From the NCBI GenBank assembly GCA_036873135.1, contig JAPTYO010000002.1, positions 40,105,452-40,169,451 of the forward strand: 64,000 nucleotides of DNA. The letters are read 5' to 3'. Under the pieces are notes generated by a model. It was not told the origin of the DNA. It was given only the letters and a program-made list of their open reading frames with translations, and did no database searches. The DNA is from Clarkia xantiana subsp. parviflora (lineage: Eukaryota; Streptophyta; Magnoliopsida; Myrtales; Onagraceae). This document shows, piece by piece, positions 48,780 through 60,290 of the stretch (position 1 is the first letter of the stretch; each line of letters starts with the position of its first letter). The position numbers and the translations under genes were made by a program.

Positions 48780-49010
48780 TTGAAAATCATTTTGGTTCAT
48801 TCAATTTCGGTCCGGTTTGGTCCGGTTCGGTTCGGTTCGGTTTTAATTTTAAAATCTGGTTCGGTCCGAACCGGTCTAATAAAATAGGGTTCGGTTCGAT
48901 TCAACACACAAAACCGGTTCGGTTAGATCCAATTAATTACCCCGGTTCGACCCGACCCGACTAGATCGAACCGATTGAGAAAACCCGGTTCGATTTAAAT
49001 CCATCCCGGT
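48780..49010. repeat. 'ggttcggtccggtt' words in the copia leader
   Basis: Dense, irregular copies of ggttcgg/ccgaacc occupy about 230 bp of the 5' leader. The equivalent leader of copia A carries the inverse at 56450-56710, so it is a family trait rather than random slippage. Confidence 0.7.
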
Positions 49011-49219
49011 TTGACATATTGGACCGGCCCAATAATTAAAATTTCAAAGGTTGGGCCGAAATGTTTACTTGTGGCCCAAGTATGGTTTTAAATTCCAAAA
49101 AAATTTAACTTAGCCACCAAGTAACATTAATTATATAAAATAATTTCCAATATTATATATATATATTTCCGCCAAATCAAGACATATATATTTATTGCCA
49201 AGATTCTATCTATAAGATT

Positions 49220-49305
49220 AAATCAATCAACAATATATATATATATATATATATGTAAAAATCGGCACAACATATAATATATATATATATATATATATTT
49301 ATTTA
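49220..49305. repeat. (AT)n microsatellites
   Basis: Two uninterrupted AT runs, at about 49230-49254 and 49275-49300. Confidence 0.85.
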
Positions 49306-49865
49306 TTGTCAATATATTAAATAGGGTAACAAATATACTGACAATATATTTTCTCAATCTTTTAGGCAATTAAATCTATCAATATTATTTTTAACCCTAT
49401 TAAATATTTAGATATGTTGATAGTGATATATATTTCTATATATTTATGTGAATCTATCATTATGTTTCTAATTATAGATATATTGTTACCTAGATTAAAA
49501 ATTAAAATATGGTAAACAATACAATAATTAATTTCGACCGAAATTTTATTTTCTATGTGCCTAAGAAATTAAAAATTTTACCTTGCAATTCCTTAGGTTT
49601 AGCCAAAATTAACACATAATTAGAAACAAGTTGTCAAATTTCAAGATCAAACTTTAATAAGATCTACAATCTAATGTTTGATTTTGATAAATATTACACT
49701 TTTCTTGAAGATCGTGAACATCAAATTAACCAAGAACATCATGAAAATTTCGGTTTCAGTAACAACACCTAAAAATAAAAAAATTTAAAATTTTCTTTTA
49801 AAATTTTATGTCTTTATTTCAAATTTCAAGAACACCAATTTATCAAACATGAACTCCTAACACAT

Positions 49866-49877
49866 GATCTGTTACCA
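49866..49877 (-). other. Primer-binding site (iMet type, mutated)
   Basis: Minus strand TGGTAACAGATC beside the 5' LTR matches the copia consensus TGGTATCAGAGC with two changes. Confidence 0.65.
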
Positions 49878-49878
49878 C

Positions 49879-50481
49879 TGTTAGATTACGGGGAGTAATC
49901 ACTACGGATACTTAAACAAAGTACATGCTAGTAATCGGAATTACGCAGCGGAAGTTTCGAACATACCTTTAAGATGATTTGTAGACCCAAGATCTTCTCA
50001 GAAGGGAGTTCACGATCCTCCGGTCGGGACCCGTAGAGGTTCTTGTTAGAGAATCCCTACGTAGTGCAAGCTCCACAGCAAAGCCTCTGATCGATTCTCG
50101 GCACGGGGACAGATCTCTGGAGTGTTTTCTTGGAAAGCAAATTGGCACCCCCTTGGTTTAGTGAAGGATTCGGCCAAAACCTTGTGGTGTGGGGTTGAGG
50201 GTTTTTCTCTTTAAAACACTCTAATGAGGGAATTGTGATTAACCCTAAAAATCCTTGAACACCTTTTATTTATAGAAGGAGTAAAGTGGACAAAAGTCCA
50301 CTTTACCCTCCTTATAATTTCGGCCGGCCATTAGTATAGGGAGGCCCAATTTTGGGTCTCTCATGTCAATTGGGATTTGGGTCTAGCCCAATTACCCTCA
50401 TGTGATATTTACCCAAGTTCATTAGGTAAACTATATATATTATGGGCTACAAAATACTGCGCCCATCACCATATGCTTACA
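49879..50481 (-). repeat. 5' LTR of the 41333-50481 copia element
   Basis: 603 bp, similar to 41333-41932 with a modest number of differences. Followed by the TAGTC target duplication. Confidence 0.85.
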
Positions 50482-51000
50482 TAGTCAACGTGAAATTGAC
50501 TACTGAAAAAAAAAAGATTCCTCAAGGTCAAATGTGGAAAACAATTGAGAGGGTCACAACCACACCTTAATTAGCTACAAATAAAGAGATTTGTCCCGCT
50601 AGGTTGAAAATTCGAGAGGACGACCTAGGCAAAAAGTAGGGAAACCAAGGGATATGGTCGAAAATCTCTCAAATTGACTGTCGCAATAGGACAAAATAAA
50701 AAAATAAAAAAGAAAAGAAAAAACATCTCGTAATGCTATCACATATTGCACATCTTAGGCAAAAAGTAGGGACAAACATTCATGTACAAGTGTATCTTCC
50801 ATAATACAACATATTCCAGAGACGCCACAAGTGGCTCTTCCCCGACTGACGTCACTAGAGGCTCTTCCTCGAAGGACGCCACTAGAGGCACTTCTTCGAC
50901 AAACGCCACTAGAGGCTCTTCCCCTACAGGCTCCACTAGAGGCACTTCTTCGACAAAAATCACTTGAGGATCTTCTCCAACCATCGTTAAAGCTTCCCAA
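50482..51000 (+). mobile_element. Relic of a TR-GAG-like interior, right part
   Basis: Continues 41141-41332. Contains gagggtcacaaccacaccttaatt, a lysine-rich A-tract and at least five gacgccactagaggctcttc units. These are the inverse of the arrays at 5570-6200 and 4700-4960, in the same relative order, so it is a relic of a related element in the opposite orientation. Confidence 0.6.
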
Positions 51001-51676
51001 TGCAGCTCATATACTTGTTCAACTACTAGTGAAGTTAAGTTGACTGAAAAAGTTGAGCAAGTAGATGATATACTGTCCTAATCTAAACCTAAGAAAGAAG
51101 AATAGATCGATGATACAATGCATTCTCTATGTGAGAATATTGAGGATCTGACTAAAGATGCAAACCACATGACTATATTCAAAGTACAAAATATGCTTTA
51201 GTAGATTGCATGACATTGAGTGTACAAATGAATACATGATATACTATAATGTTAGAGACATTCAGGGTTGATTTGCATGGAAGACCTTAATGAGTATGGA
51301 GATCTTAAGATTAAAACGAGAATGGTATGCTGCCATTACTACATGAAGATGTCAATGAAGAACCTTTCCTTAAAAATTCTCCCGATGGATCAGCTATACT
51401 TCGACGCATTGATCATCATCAAGGCAAGTTTTTTTATTTTATTTTTATTTTTTTTATCCTAGATATTGACCTCCTCTTTTTACGAGGATTGCAGACTTCC
51501 ATATTCACCGGAAGGCAAGATTAAATTCTCGAGGCAAGATTCAGGACGAATCTTCTTGACGAATGGGAGAATGATGTGAGCAGCCCCACGACGAGCATGA
51601 GATGAAGATGAACAAATAAAAATAGTCATGAAGATAAAATACACTCCCAAGACTTATATTATTTATAGTTCATTGT
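51001..51676. other. No clear gene; possibly degenerate transposon tail
   Basis: Short frames with stops. caggacgaatcttcttgacgaatgggagaatgatgtgag at 51542-51580 resembles the end of gypsy polyproteins plus a polypurine tract, but this is weak. Confidence 0.25.
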
Positions 51677-51838
51677 TGTTAAGGAATATAGTATCTACCA
51701 TATTGGTTAATTCCTAATGTAGCATTTACCATATTAGAATACTTCTATAGTAAGCTAGGATACATGTATATATGTACCTCTCCTATTTGTAATGGAATAT
51801 GAAGTTGGGTTATCTCAATTGAGTATCTAAGTTTTACA
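51677..51838 (+). repeat. 5' LTR (162 bp) of the 51677 copia element
   Basis: Defined by TG at the start, CA directly before the perfect PBS, and a TATA-like gtatatatgtacc at about 51770. The left boundary rests on the TGTTAAGG motif only, since no second LTR is present. Confidence 0.55.
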
Positions 51839-51850
51839 TGGTATCAGAGC
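51839..51850 (+). other. Primer-binding site, initiator tRNA-Met
   Basis: Exact TGGTATCAGAGC, the standard copia PBS. Confidence 0.85.
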
Positions 51851-52444
51851 GAGGGAATTAGGGTTTGAGTTGTGAGAGAGTATTCGTGGGTCATTTATAG
51901 ATGCCATTCTAATTCTCACCGCCACCACCAAAGGGTGCGGCTCGGTATTTCCGGCGCTCGGCAGCTTCCCGGGAGTCACTTAAGAGGCGCGTGACTCTCA
52001 CGCGCCACCGTCCACCGCCGCGACTCACCTCACGCGCCGGCGCGTGACGGCGCGTCCCTGGCTTTCTCTTTCCGGCGTTCACTGTACGGCGTCGCCCAGG
52101 CATTTCCGGCGCGTCTGTGGGGACATCTCTGGTGATCGGCGACATCGGTGATAGCTTCGTGGCTGTCAGTCATCGCTGTTACTATTTCAGGTCAGTTCAT
52201 CTGGTCTGGTTCAGTTGTAGTCCGGTTCAGTTGCGGTCCGGTTCAGTTGCGGTCCAGTTTGATTGCATTCTGGTTTAATTACTGGCTGGTTTGATTGCGA
52301 TCTGGTTTAATTGCTGGCTGGTTTGATTGCGGTCTGGTTTAATTGCTGGCTGGTTTAATTGCGGTTCGTTGCGGTCCAGTTTGGCTATTAGGGCGTGATT
52401 GATTGTTGCGGTCTTATTTGGTTTGCTGTATGATTTGATAAGAG

Positions 52445-54394
52445 ATGGGAATCAATTCGGTGTCTACCTTTGCTGAGTCAAGTAAATTATGTCTGGTATC
52501 CTCTTCGAATAAGTGGGTACTTGATTCTGGTGCTACAGATCATATGACGGGTAATCCTAATATTTTCTATGATCTCCAGCTACATAAAGCAGTGTCTCCT
52601 GTAACTATAGCTGATGGATCAACTTATGAAATAGTGGGATCTGGTATTGTTAAGCTCAGTTCAACTATTACATTGTCATATGTACTGCACGTTCCCAAGT
52701 TTGCATTCAATCTGATCTCTGTGAGTAAACTCACTAAAGAACTCAATTGTTCTGTTACATTTTTTCCTGATCACTGCCTCATTCAGGATATTGTAACAAA
52801 GCAGACTATTGCCAAAGGAAATCTTTGTAATGGTCTCTACATTTTAGATACATGGGTGCCCAGTTCTGTTGCTTGTGCTAGCGTAGGCTCTCCATTGGAG
52901 GAACATTGTCGATTAGGGCATCCTTCGCTGAAGGTGTTGAAGAAGTTGTGTCCACAACTATATGATGTCTCTACATTAAGTTGCGAATCATGTAAGTTTG
53001 CAAAACATCATCGCACCAATTTACCTCCGAGGATCAATAAGCGGGTTGAGTCTGCTTTTGAACTTGTTCATTCTGATGTATGGGGCCCTTCTCCTGTTGT
53101 GGCTAAACCGGGTTTCAGGTACTTTGTTACGTTCGTGGATGATTTCTCTCGAATGACTTGGATATACTTTATGAAAAGCCGATCTGAAGTGTTCACTCAT
53201 TTTTGTGCGTTTTGTGCTGAAGTGAAGACCCAATTTAACGTCTCTGTGCGTGTGTTAAGGAGTGATAACGCCAAGGAGTACATGTCGTCCAAGTTTGAGA
53301 ACTACATGATACAAAATGGGATGCTTCACCAGTCTTCTTGCGTTGACACCCCTGCTCAAAACGTTGTTGCTGAAAGAAAGAATCGCCATCTACTTGAGAC
53401 GGCTCGGGCTTTATTATTTCAAATGAAGGTTCCGAAACCTTTCTGGGCGAATGCTGTATCTACGGCGTGCTTTCTAATTAATCGCATGCCTTCTCCGGTA
53501 CTTAGTGGTGATGCTCCGTACAACGTGTTATTTCCGAACAAACCGTTATTCCCAGTGAAGCCACGAATATTTGGCAGTACGTGCTATGTTCGAGACGTGC
53601 GGCCTTCAGTAACCAAGTTAGACGCTAAAGCGCTGAAATGTGGATTTTTGGGATATTCTCGTCACCAAAAAGGGTATCGTTGTTACTCTCCAGATCTTAG
53701 TAGGTACTTGGTGTCTAGTGATGTGTCTTTTTCAGAAAATTCTCCCTTTTGGTACAAGCCCCAGCATGTTGCTCCACCTGCAATGGAGGAAGATGAATGG
53801 CTAGTATACACGGTTACAAGTGCACCCGTTGAGCAGCAAGTCGATGTATCCGCAGAAACAACTAGCGTGCCTCCCGTTGAGCAGATTGATACTGTCTCAG
53901 GAACAGAGACACGAACAAGTGTGCCTCAGCCTCCACCAATACCACATCCACCCATTCTCTATCAGTACTCCAGACGAGACAAGTCTACCACTGCACCGCA
54001 TGTACCGGCCGTATTGTCTGATCATCATCCCGATGAGACAACTCCTTCACAAACTGATCATCATTTGTCTGATATTGATGATGATCTTCCTATTGCTCTT
54101 CGCAAAGGTACACGCCAGTGCACTCTTCCTAAAGTTGCTTATCCTATTGCCAATTATGTCTCCTATAATCATCTGTCACCCTCGTTGAGCTCCTTAATTG
54201 CTTCAATTGACTCTGTCTCTGTACCTAAGACGGTCAAGGAAGCTTTAAGTCACCCTGGATGGCGTGATGCAATGCTTGAAGAGATTAATGCGCTAGATGA
54301 AAATCACACTTGGGAGCTAGTGGATTTACCTAGAGGAAAGACAGCTGTGGGGTGTAAATGGGTATTTGCTGTTAAAGTTAACCCGGATGGGTAG
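52445..54394 (+). pseudogene. pol: Copia protease-integrase ORF (649 codons), RT lost
   Basis: Protease active site LDSGATDHMTG (Asp27). GAG-pre-integrase with HHCC at His154, His159, Cys180, Cys183. Integrase catalytic triad Asp211 (HSDVWGP), Asp274 (RSDNAKEY) and Glu310 (AERKNRH), with exactly 35 residues between the last two. Then the C-terminal GKGYRCY-like region and the start of RT (WELVDLPRGKTAVGCKWVF). It stops at 54394 (TAG) just where 'SVERLKARLVAKGYAQTYGVDYSET' would follow; the sense continues after a frameshift (KVMP / GYAQTYGVDY) to about 54510, then ends. No gag frame upstream, so the ATG at 52445 is not a natural protein start. Coding quality of PR-IN is surprisingly good. Confidence 0.85.
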
Positions 54395-54469
54395 GTGGAG
54401 AGGCTGAAAGCGGACTTGTTGCAAAAGGTTATGCCCAGACATATGGTGTGGATTATTCAGAAACTTTAG

Positions 54470-54991
54470 TTTGTTGAAGTGTTTTCTACAATTACTAAGC
54501 TGAGCTTATGTGTTGTTGGGCATTTAGCCCATCGGTATAATTGTTTAGGTTAGTTTAATTAGGTCACTAAGAGTCTAATGGTCTTAAAAACAGCAAGCCT
54601 TATTAGATAAGTCCATTAAGGTTTCTTTTACTCAATTATGAGTGTCATTAGGGTTTATTTGTTGTCTTTCAAAAGCCACCTTAAGGGTTGGCCAAATTAA
54701 TCATGTTTGAATTCAGGTTTTTGTGAGGAAATTTTCTTCTCTTGGTTTTTTTGAGAACTCTCAAACTTATCAGATTTTTCTATGGCGTTCGACTCCGACT
54801 TATCAATTAATTCTTCCATCATTGATTGTGGTGTCATCACTGTACCAAGGTTCTTGCTTCCCCAAGCAACGATTCGAGGCCATCCACCCATACCTGAAGT
54901 AGAAACGATCCAGCAATGTCAGCTTGCTATGGTTTTCGTCTCACGTCGCACATAATTTCAGCTTAGTAATTGTAGAAAAAACTTCAACAAA
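54470..54991. repeat. 43-bp inverted repeat bracketing an unassigned 436-bp segment
   Basis: 54470-54512 (tttgttgaagtgttttctac...) recurs inverted at 54949-54991 with about three mismatches. The left arm is the last recognisable copia RT sequence. The segment between (54513-54948) starts TGTTGGGCATTTAGCCC and includes a minus frame (MGGWPRIVAWGSKNLG..., 54697-54891) that I cannot assign. Confidence 0.65.
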
Positions 54992-55017
54992 GTAAAGAGA
55001 ATGGATTATAAATAATA

Positions 55018-55622
55018 TGTTAATATATGGTGATTGGGGGCCGTAAATGGAAACCCATTAATATGTATATGTTACCTGAGACAATTGGGTAAATGTCACA
55101 TTAGGAAAATTGGGCTAGATCCAAATCCCAATTGAAATGAGAGGCCCAAAATTGGGCCTCCCTTATACACCAAGGCCGTCCGAAATATAAGTGTGGACAA
55201 AGTGGACTTTTGTCCCCTTTGCTCCTCCTATAAATAGGGAGTGTTAGGGGTTTTATTAGGGTAATTCACAATTCCTCCTTTGTGGTAATTTAAGAGAAAA
55301 GAAAACCCTCCTCCCTAACACATACCACATTCGGCCGAACCACTACCACCACCAAGGGTGTGCCAATTTGCTTTGAGCAAACACTCCGGAGATCTGTCCC
55401 TGCTAAGAATCAATCAGAGGCTTTTCTGTGGAGACTATACCGCGTAGGGATTCCTTAACAAGAACCTCTACGGGTTCCGCCCGGTGGATTGAGAACTCCC
55501 TCAGCAAGATGTTGGAACTACGGAAAGCGTTTAAGGCATGTGCACATCTTCCGTTGCGTAATTGTGATTACTAGCATGTACCCTATTTGAGTTTCCGTAG
55601 TATTAAGCCTCGTAATCCAACA
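55018..55622 (+). repeat. 5' LTR of copia A (same family as 41333-50481)
   Basis: 605 bp, begins TGTTAATATATGGTGATTGG and ends GTAATCCAACA. In the plus orientation it is the inverse of the LTRs at 41333 and 49879. The TATA box TATAAATA is at 55229-55236. Confidence 0.85.
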
Positions 55623-55623
55623 G

Positions 55624-55635
55624 TGGTATCAGAGC
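55624..55635 (+). other. Primer-binding site, initiator tRNA-Met
   Basis: Exact TGGTATCAGAGC one base after the LTR. Confidence 0.85.
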
Positions 55636-56957
55636 CTTGTTAGGAGTTCATGATTTTGATAAATTAATGTTCTTGATTTTAATATGACGACCGAAATTTT
55701 AAGTGGTGGAAATTTAAAATTTCCGATTTTTATAATTGTAAGTGCCGAAATTTTCATGATGTTCTTAGTAAAATTTGATGTTCATGATCTTCAAAAAAAA
55801 AAAAAAACGTGACTTTTATCAAAATCAAACATTAGATTGTAGATCTTAGTAAAATTTTATCTTAAAAAATGACCAGTTGTTTCCAATTGCTAGTTTCAAC
55901 TGAACCCTAGGAAAATTACAAGTTAAATTTTTTAATTTCATAGGCCCCAAGTTACGCATGTTTCAGCCGAAATATACATATAATATTGTTTACCGTATTT
56001 TAATTTTTATTAAAGGTAACAATATATCTATAATTGGAAATATATGGATAAATTCACATAATATATAGAAATATATATAACTATCAATATATCTAGATAA
56101 TTAATAGGGATAAATATACTATTGATAGATTTAATTGCCTAAAAGTTTAAGAAAATATATTGTCAATATATTTTTTTTCCTATTAAAGATATTGACAATA
56201 AATATATATATATTAGCCGAAATTTATATATGTATATATATATTGTTGATTGATTTATATCATATAGATAGAATATTGGCAATAAATATATATATATATA
56301 GATCTAGCCGAAATTTTATATATATATGCAATATTAGAAATTATTTTATATAATTAATACTTCTTGGTGGCTAAATAGAGTTTTTAGTGGATTTTAAAAC
56401 CCTACTTAGCCCACAAGAAACACTTCGGCCGAACCCTATGGGTTTAATGGGCCGGTCCAATTTGCTAAATCGGAACAGATTAAACCAATCCGTGTTTTCT
56501 TAATCGGTCCGACCTAGTCGGGTTAGGTCGGACCGGGGTAACTAAGTGGATCTAACCGAACTGTTTTGAGTGTTGAACCGAAACGAAATCCTATTTTATT
56601 GAACCGGTTCAGACCGAACCAGATTTTAAAATAAAACCGGACCGAACCGGATTTATGGAATCGAGCTGGATTGAACCGAAACTGACTGAACCGAACCGGA
56701 TTTTCAAAGTCGAATTCAAGTCAATTAATAAAATGGGATTGTCAAATTTTAAAATCCAAATGTTTTCGAACTTTTAAATAGTCTACACAGTGCTCGAAGG
56801 TTTAACATTTTCACGTTTTAATTAAACCTTAATGCCTAGTTTCAATTATGGGGATGAATCTCGAAAATGCATGATTTTGGGACTGGTATAATTAGATGGC
56901 TAAATTGCAATTGTTTACTTTTCGTCACATATATTTATTAGAACTGTTGTCTTGACT
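55636..56957 (+). mobile_element. 5' leader of copia A, interrupted
   Basis: The inverse of the leader at 48540-49860, including the ccgaacc-type words at 56450-56710. It stops at ...gttgtcttgactta, where LTR fragment B starts. Gag and pol of A would lie beyond the window. Confidence 0.75.
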
Positions 56958-57150
56958 TATTAGAGTACGGGGAGTAATCACTACGGATACTATAAACATG
57001 GTACATGCTAGTAATCGATATTACGCAGCGGAAGATTCGCACATACCTCAGACGTATTCCGTAGTCCCAAGATCTTGCAGCAGGTAGTTCACGGTCCTCC
57101 GGTCGGTACCCGTAGAGGTTCTTATTAAGGAAGCCCTATGCGGTATATTC
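56958..57150 (-). repeat. LTR fragment B (minus), cut by copia C
   Basis: Matches the first ~190 bp of the family LTR (gtacggggagtaatcactacgg...). It ends at gcggtatattc where C starts, so B was in place before C inserted. Confidence 0.75.
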
Positions 57151-57715
57151 TGTTAGATTACATGGAGTAATCACTACGGGCATTAAATCGTGGTACATGC
57201 TAGTAATAGAAATTACGCAGCGGATGATTCACACATACCTCAAACGATGTCAGTAGTCCCAAGATCCTTCCTACAGGGAGTTCACGATCCTCCGGTCGGC
57301 ACCCGTAGAGGTTCTGGTTAAGGAAGCTCAACGCGGTATGATCTCCACAGCAAAGCCTCTGATCGATTCTTGGCAGGGGACAGATCTCTGGAGTGTTTGC
57401 TAGAAATAAAATTGGCACACCCTTTGGTGGGGTAGAGAGTTTTTCTCTCTAAAACGCTCTAATGAGGAAATAGTGATTAACCCTAAAAATCCCCTTACAC
57501 CATGTATTTATAGAAGCAAAGTTGACAAACGTCCACTTTGCCCCCTCCAAGTTTCAGCCGGCCACTATGCATAGGGAGGCCCAATTTTGGGCCTCTCATG
57601 TCAAATGGGATTTCAGTCTAGCCCAATTACCCTAATGTGACATGTACCTAATTTCCTTATGTAAACTATACATATTATGGGCTACCAATTAGGCGCCCAT
57701 CACCATATGCTTACA
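57151..57715 (-). repeat. 3' LTR of copia C
   Basis: 565 bp, same family as 41333-41932, with more divergence and small deletions. Confidence 0.85.
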
Positions 57716-58935
57716 GCTCTCACTCGCCGGAATGGGAGGGTGAATGTTAATTTATTGTCGTCCAAATCTGCATCAACATTTCACTCATTCGATTTGGTCC
57801 TTTCTTCCAAACAGTTCATACGAGGTTTGCCGTGCGACCGGCAGATACGACGGGAATCGTGCAACTTATCTGTTAGAAGTATTGTAGCGCCCGTGGAACT
57901 TTGATTCCATTTTCTCTAATCAACCTGTTATAAACAACATTTATATAGTACCGCGCTGTATCTTAGGTCAACTTATAATTCTCCTTTTGCCTAGTTTCCA
58001 CATAGGAACACTTTCCTAGGCATCCGTATAAGTATTCACAACCTTCAACTAATATCCGGTTGGTGGCCACCTAGTGAATACAAGATTTGGTGAATTAAAG
58101 ATGAACTTGACCATCCCCATCGCTCATATCCTTAGTCAAACCCAGCTGGTTTCCAAAGACGTGGTCACTGGGCCTTTTTGTTCAGCACTACGCTCGTACG
58201 TCGGGAAGCGGGCATTGAGCCTGACCTTAGATATGAGTTTTGAGTCCGTGAGGATACTTTATGTGCCTCTTCATACGTCTCTCAGGATCAATCACATGCT
58301 CGAGGTGAAGAAGTTTGCGCCCACAAGAATCACGAGGATTCCTTCCTAGCACAACCGAGCTGTGACCCCGTGGTCGAACGTGGCACGCGTAGTATGAAGC
58401 ACGCGTTTACAGCATACCTGAACCTTTTGGGTTGACAGGAAAGGGATATGTCAATCATGCTATCACAGATTCTCATCTGGCCCAGAATGTAGTATAACGA
58501 CGAACGAAGTTCATCACGACGATATGCAAAACGAAGATCATGTCGAGTTACTTCGAAACTAGATAATCGTTTTGCTTAATCAGGTTTATCCCCCTGACTC
58601 TTAGCCAGTCTTGCTTGGTAGAGGCCTCCCTCCACCGCAAGACTACCGTACCTGTGTGACTAGTTAAGGCCCACATTCGACATAGTTTGGCAGAGGATTG
58701 CGTCCTCCTAGGACTTAGTTTATAGACCGTAAATCTGATGTAATCAAAACATTATGACGTCGATTGATCATAAACTCAATTGCAATTCTTTCTCTTACAA
58801 AATGTAACTTTCTAATATCAAAATGTTATCACAGATACATGCCATTTCTAAACCCTACGCATTCCATACTGTTTTACATGCTTTTCGAATATGTCCCTGC
58901 GTAGTGGTATAGTTAATGGGCCCGCAATCATATTA

Positions 58936-60290
58936 TTAGTGGACAAGTATTCCATTGTGATTATATTCTTCTAACATAGATTTAACATAAAAATATTTTA
59001 CATCAATGTGTTTTCTCTTACTATGGTACTTCGGATTCTTAACTGCCGCAATGGCTGCTTGACTATCAGAAAAGACCTTCACAGGTTTATACTCGACATC
59101 AACACCAAGCAGTGCAGTTGGAAGCCTTTTGAGCCAAACCGCTTCTTGTGCATTCTTAGAGAGAGCTACGAATTCTGATTCCATTGTGGACAGCGCGACA
59201 CATGTTTGCTTCTTGCTCGTCCATGAAATGGCGGCATTAGCAAGGAGGAACACTCCCCCTGTGGTGGACTTACGATCATCCGGATCACCACCATGGTCGG
59301 CGTCACTGTAACCGGTCAATTCTAACTTCTTGCCCTCATAGCATAGTGCGTGGTCGGCAGTATCTTTCAGATAACGAATTATTCGTTTTATAGCCTTTAA
59401 ATGTTGATAGCCAGGATCTGATTAGAAACGTGCTACTAGGCCCACGACGTAAGAGATATTCGGACGGGTGCATTGAATGGCGTACATCAAATTACCGACC
59501 ATGCTTAAATACTCCGCACCCTTCATCTGTTCACACTCTGCCAGGTTCTAGGGGCCGTCACGTTTTGACAGTTCGCACCCAAACACCGCCGGCGTATCCA
59601 CGGGTTTTGCATCCTGTGATCTGAATCTTTTCAACAGTTTGTTGATATAAGCTTCTTGAGATAGACACAATTTCCGGGCAGCTCAATCTTTAGCAATTTT
59701 AATGCCTAATATATATGTGACATCTCCCATGTCTTTCATCTCAAATACAGTTGCCAACTAGGACTTTGAATTGTTCATAAAACTCATGTCGTTTTCGGCA
59801 ATAAGTATGTCGTCCACGTATAAGGTTAAGATGACATACTTAGACCCTTTAATACACGCACGAATCCTCGTGAAGATTCACAAATCCGTTTCCTACGATT
59901 TCCTCGTTGAATCCGCGGTACCATTGTCGAGACGACTGTTTAAGACCGAAAATGGACCTTTGGAGTTTACAAACTTTACGTTTGTTACCAGGAGTAATGA
60001 AACCCTCTGGTTGCTCCATGTAGATCTCTTCCTCCGGGTTTCCGAGGAGGAATGCGGTCTTAATACTCATTTTGTGAGGTTCGAAATCGAGACCTGCGAC
60101 CAGGACCCTGAATGGCCCTTACCGTGGTTTTACGCATAGTTGGTGAGTTTGTTTCGTCAAAGTCCATTCCGTGAATTTGGGTACAGCCTTTCGCAGGAAG
60201 TCGAGCTTTGTATCGCTCGACCTTTTCCATTAGTGGTGAGCTTTCTTTCAGGACTCACCATATCCTTATGCCCCTGTGTTTAGCAGGTAA
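58936..60290 (-). pseudogene. pol: Copia C reverse transcriptase / RNase H
   Basis: In minus order: KVERYKARLPAKGCTQIHG, IKTAFLLGNPEEEIYMEQPE, LQRSIFGLKQSSRQWYRGF, YVDDILIAEND (intact YVDD, about 59810), FEMKDMGDVTYILGI, AEYLSMVGNLMYAIQCTRPN, and a clean RNase H frame 59319-58936 with SDADHGGDP, STMESEFVAL, FSDSQAAIA and KHIDV. Several in-frame stops (for example in the SKS-stop-LATV and RDGP-stop-NLAE stretches) inactivate it, but it is better kept than the 43200-44470 copy. Confidence 0.8.

Larger units (their letters stand above)
41333..50481 (-). mobile_element. Full-length but decayed Ty1/copia element
   Basis: LTRs 41333-41932 and 49879-50481 begin TGTTAGATTACGG and end ATATGCTTACA on the plus strand. 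The target duplication TAGTC is at 41328-41332 and 50482-50486. Minus orientation: PBS beside the right LTR, gag remnants 46385-47261, RT/RNase H remnants 43200-44470, PPT beside the left LTR. No integrase motif was found between gag and RT. A hAT MITE (47507-48066) is inserted in the leader. Coding frames contain several stops. Confidence 0.9.
51677..54512 (+). mobile_element. Truncated Ty1/copia element (second lineage)
   Basis: Short 5' LTR 51677-51838 (TGTTAAGGAATATAG...TTTTACA), PBS TGGTATCAGAGC (51839-51850), a GC-rich leader, a repeat-rich stretch at 52200-52390 (ctggtttgattgcggt-type units), then a protease-integrase ORF (52445-54394). RT is cut off at about 54510 and no 3' LTR is seen. 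Gag is absent between PBS and the ORF. Confidence 0.75.
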
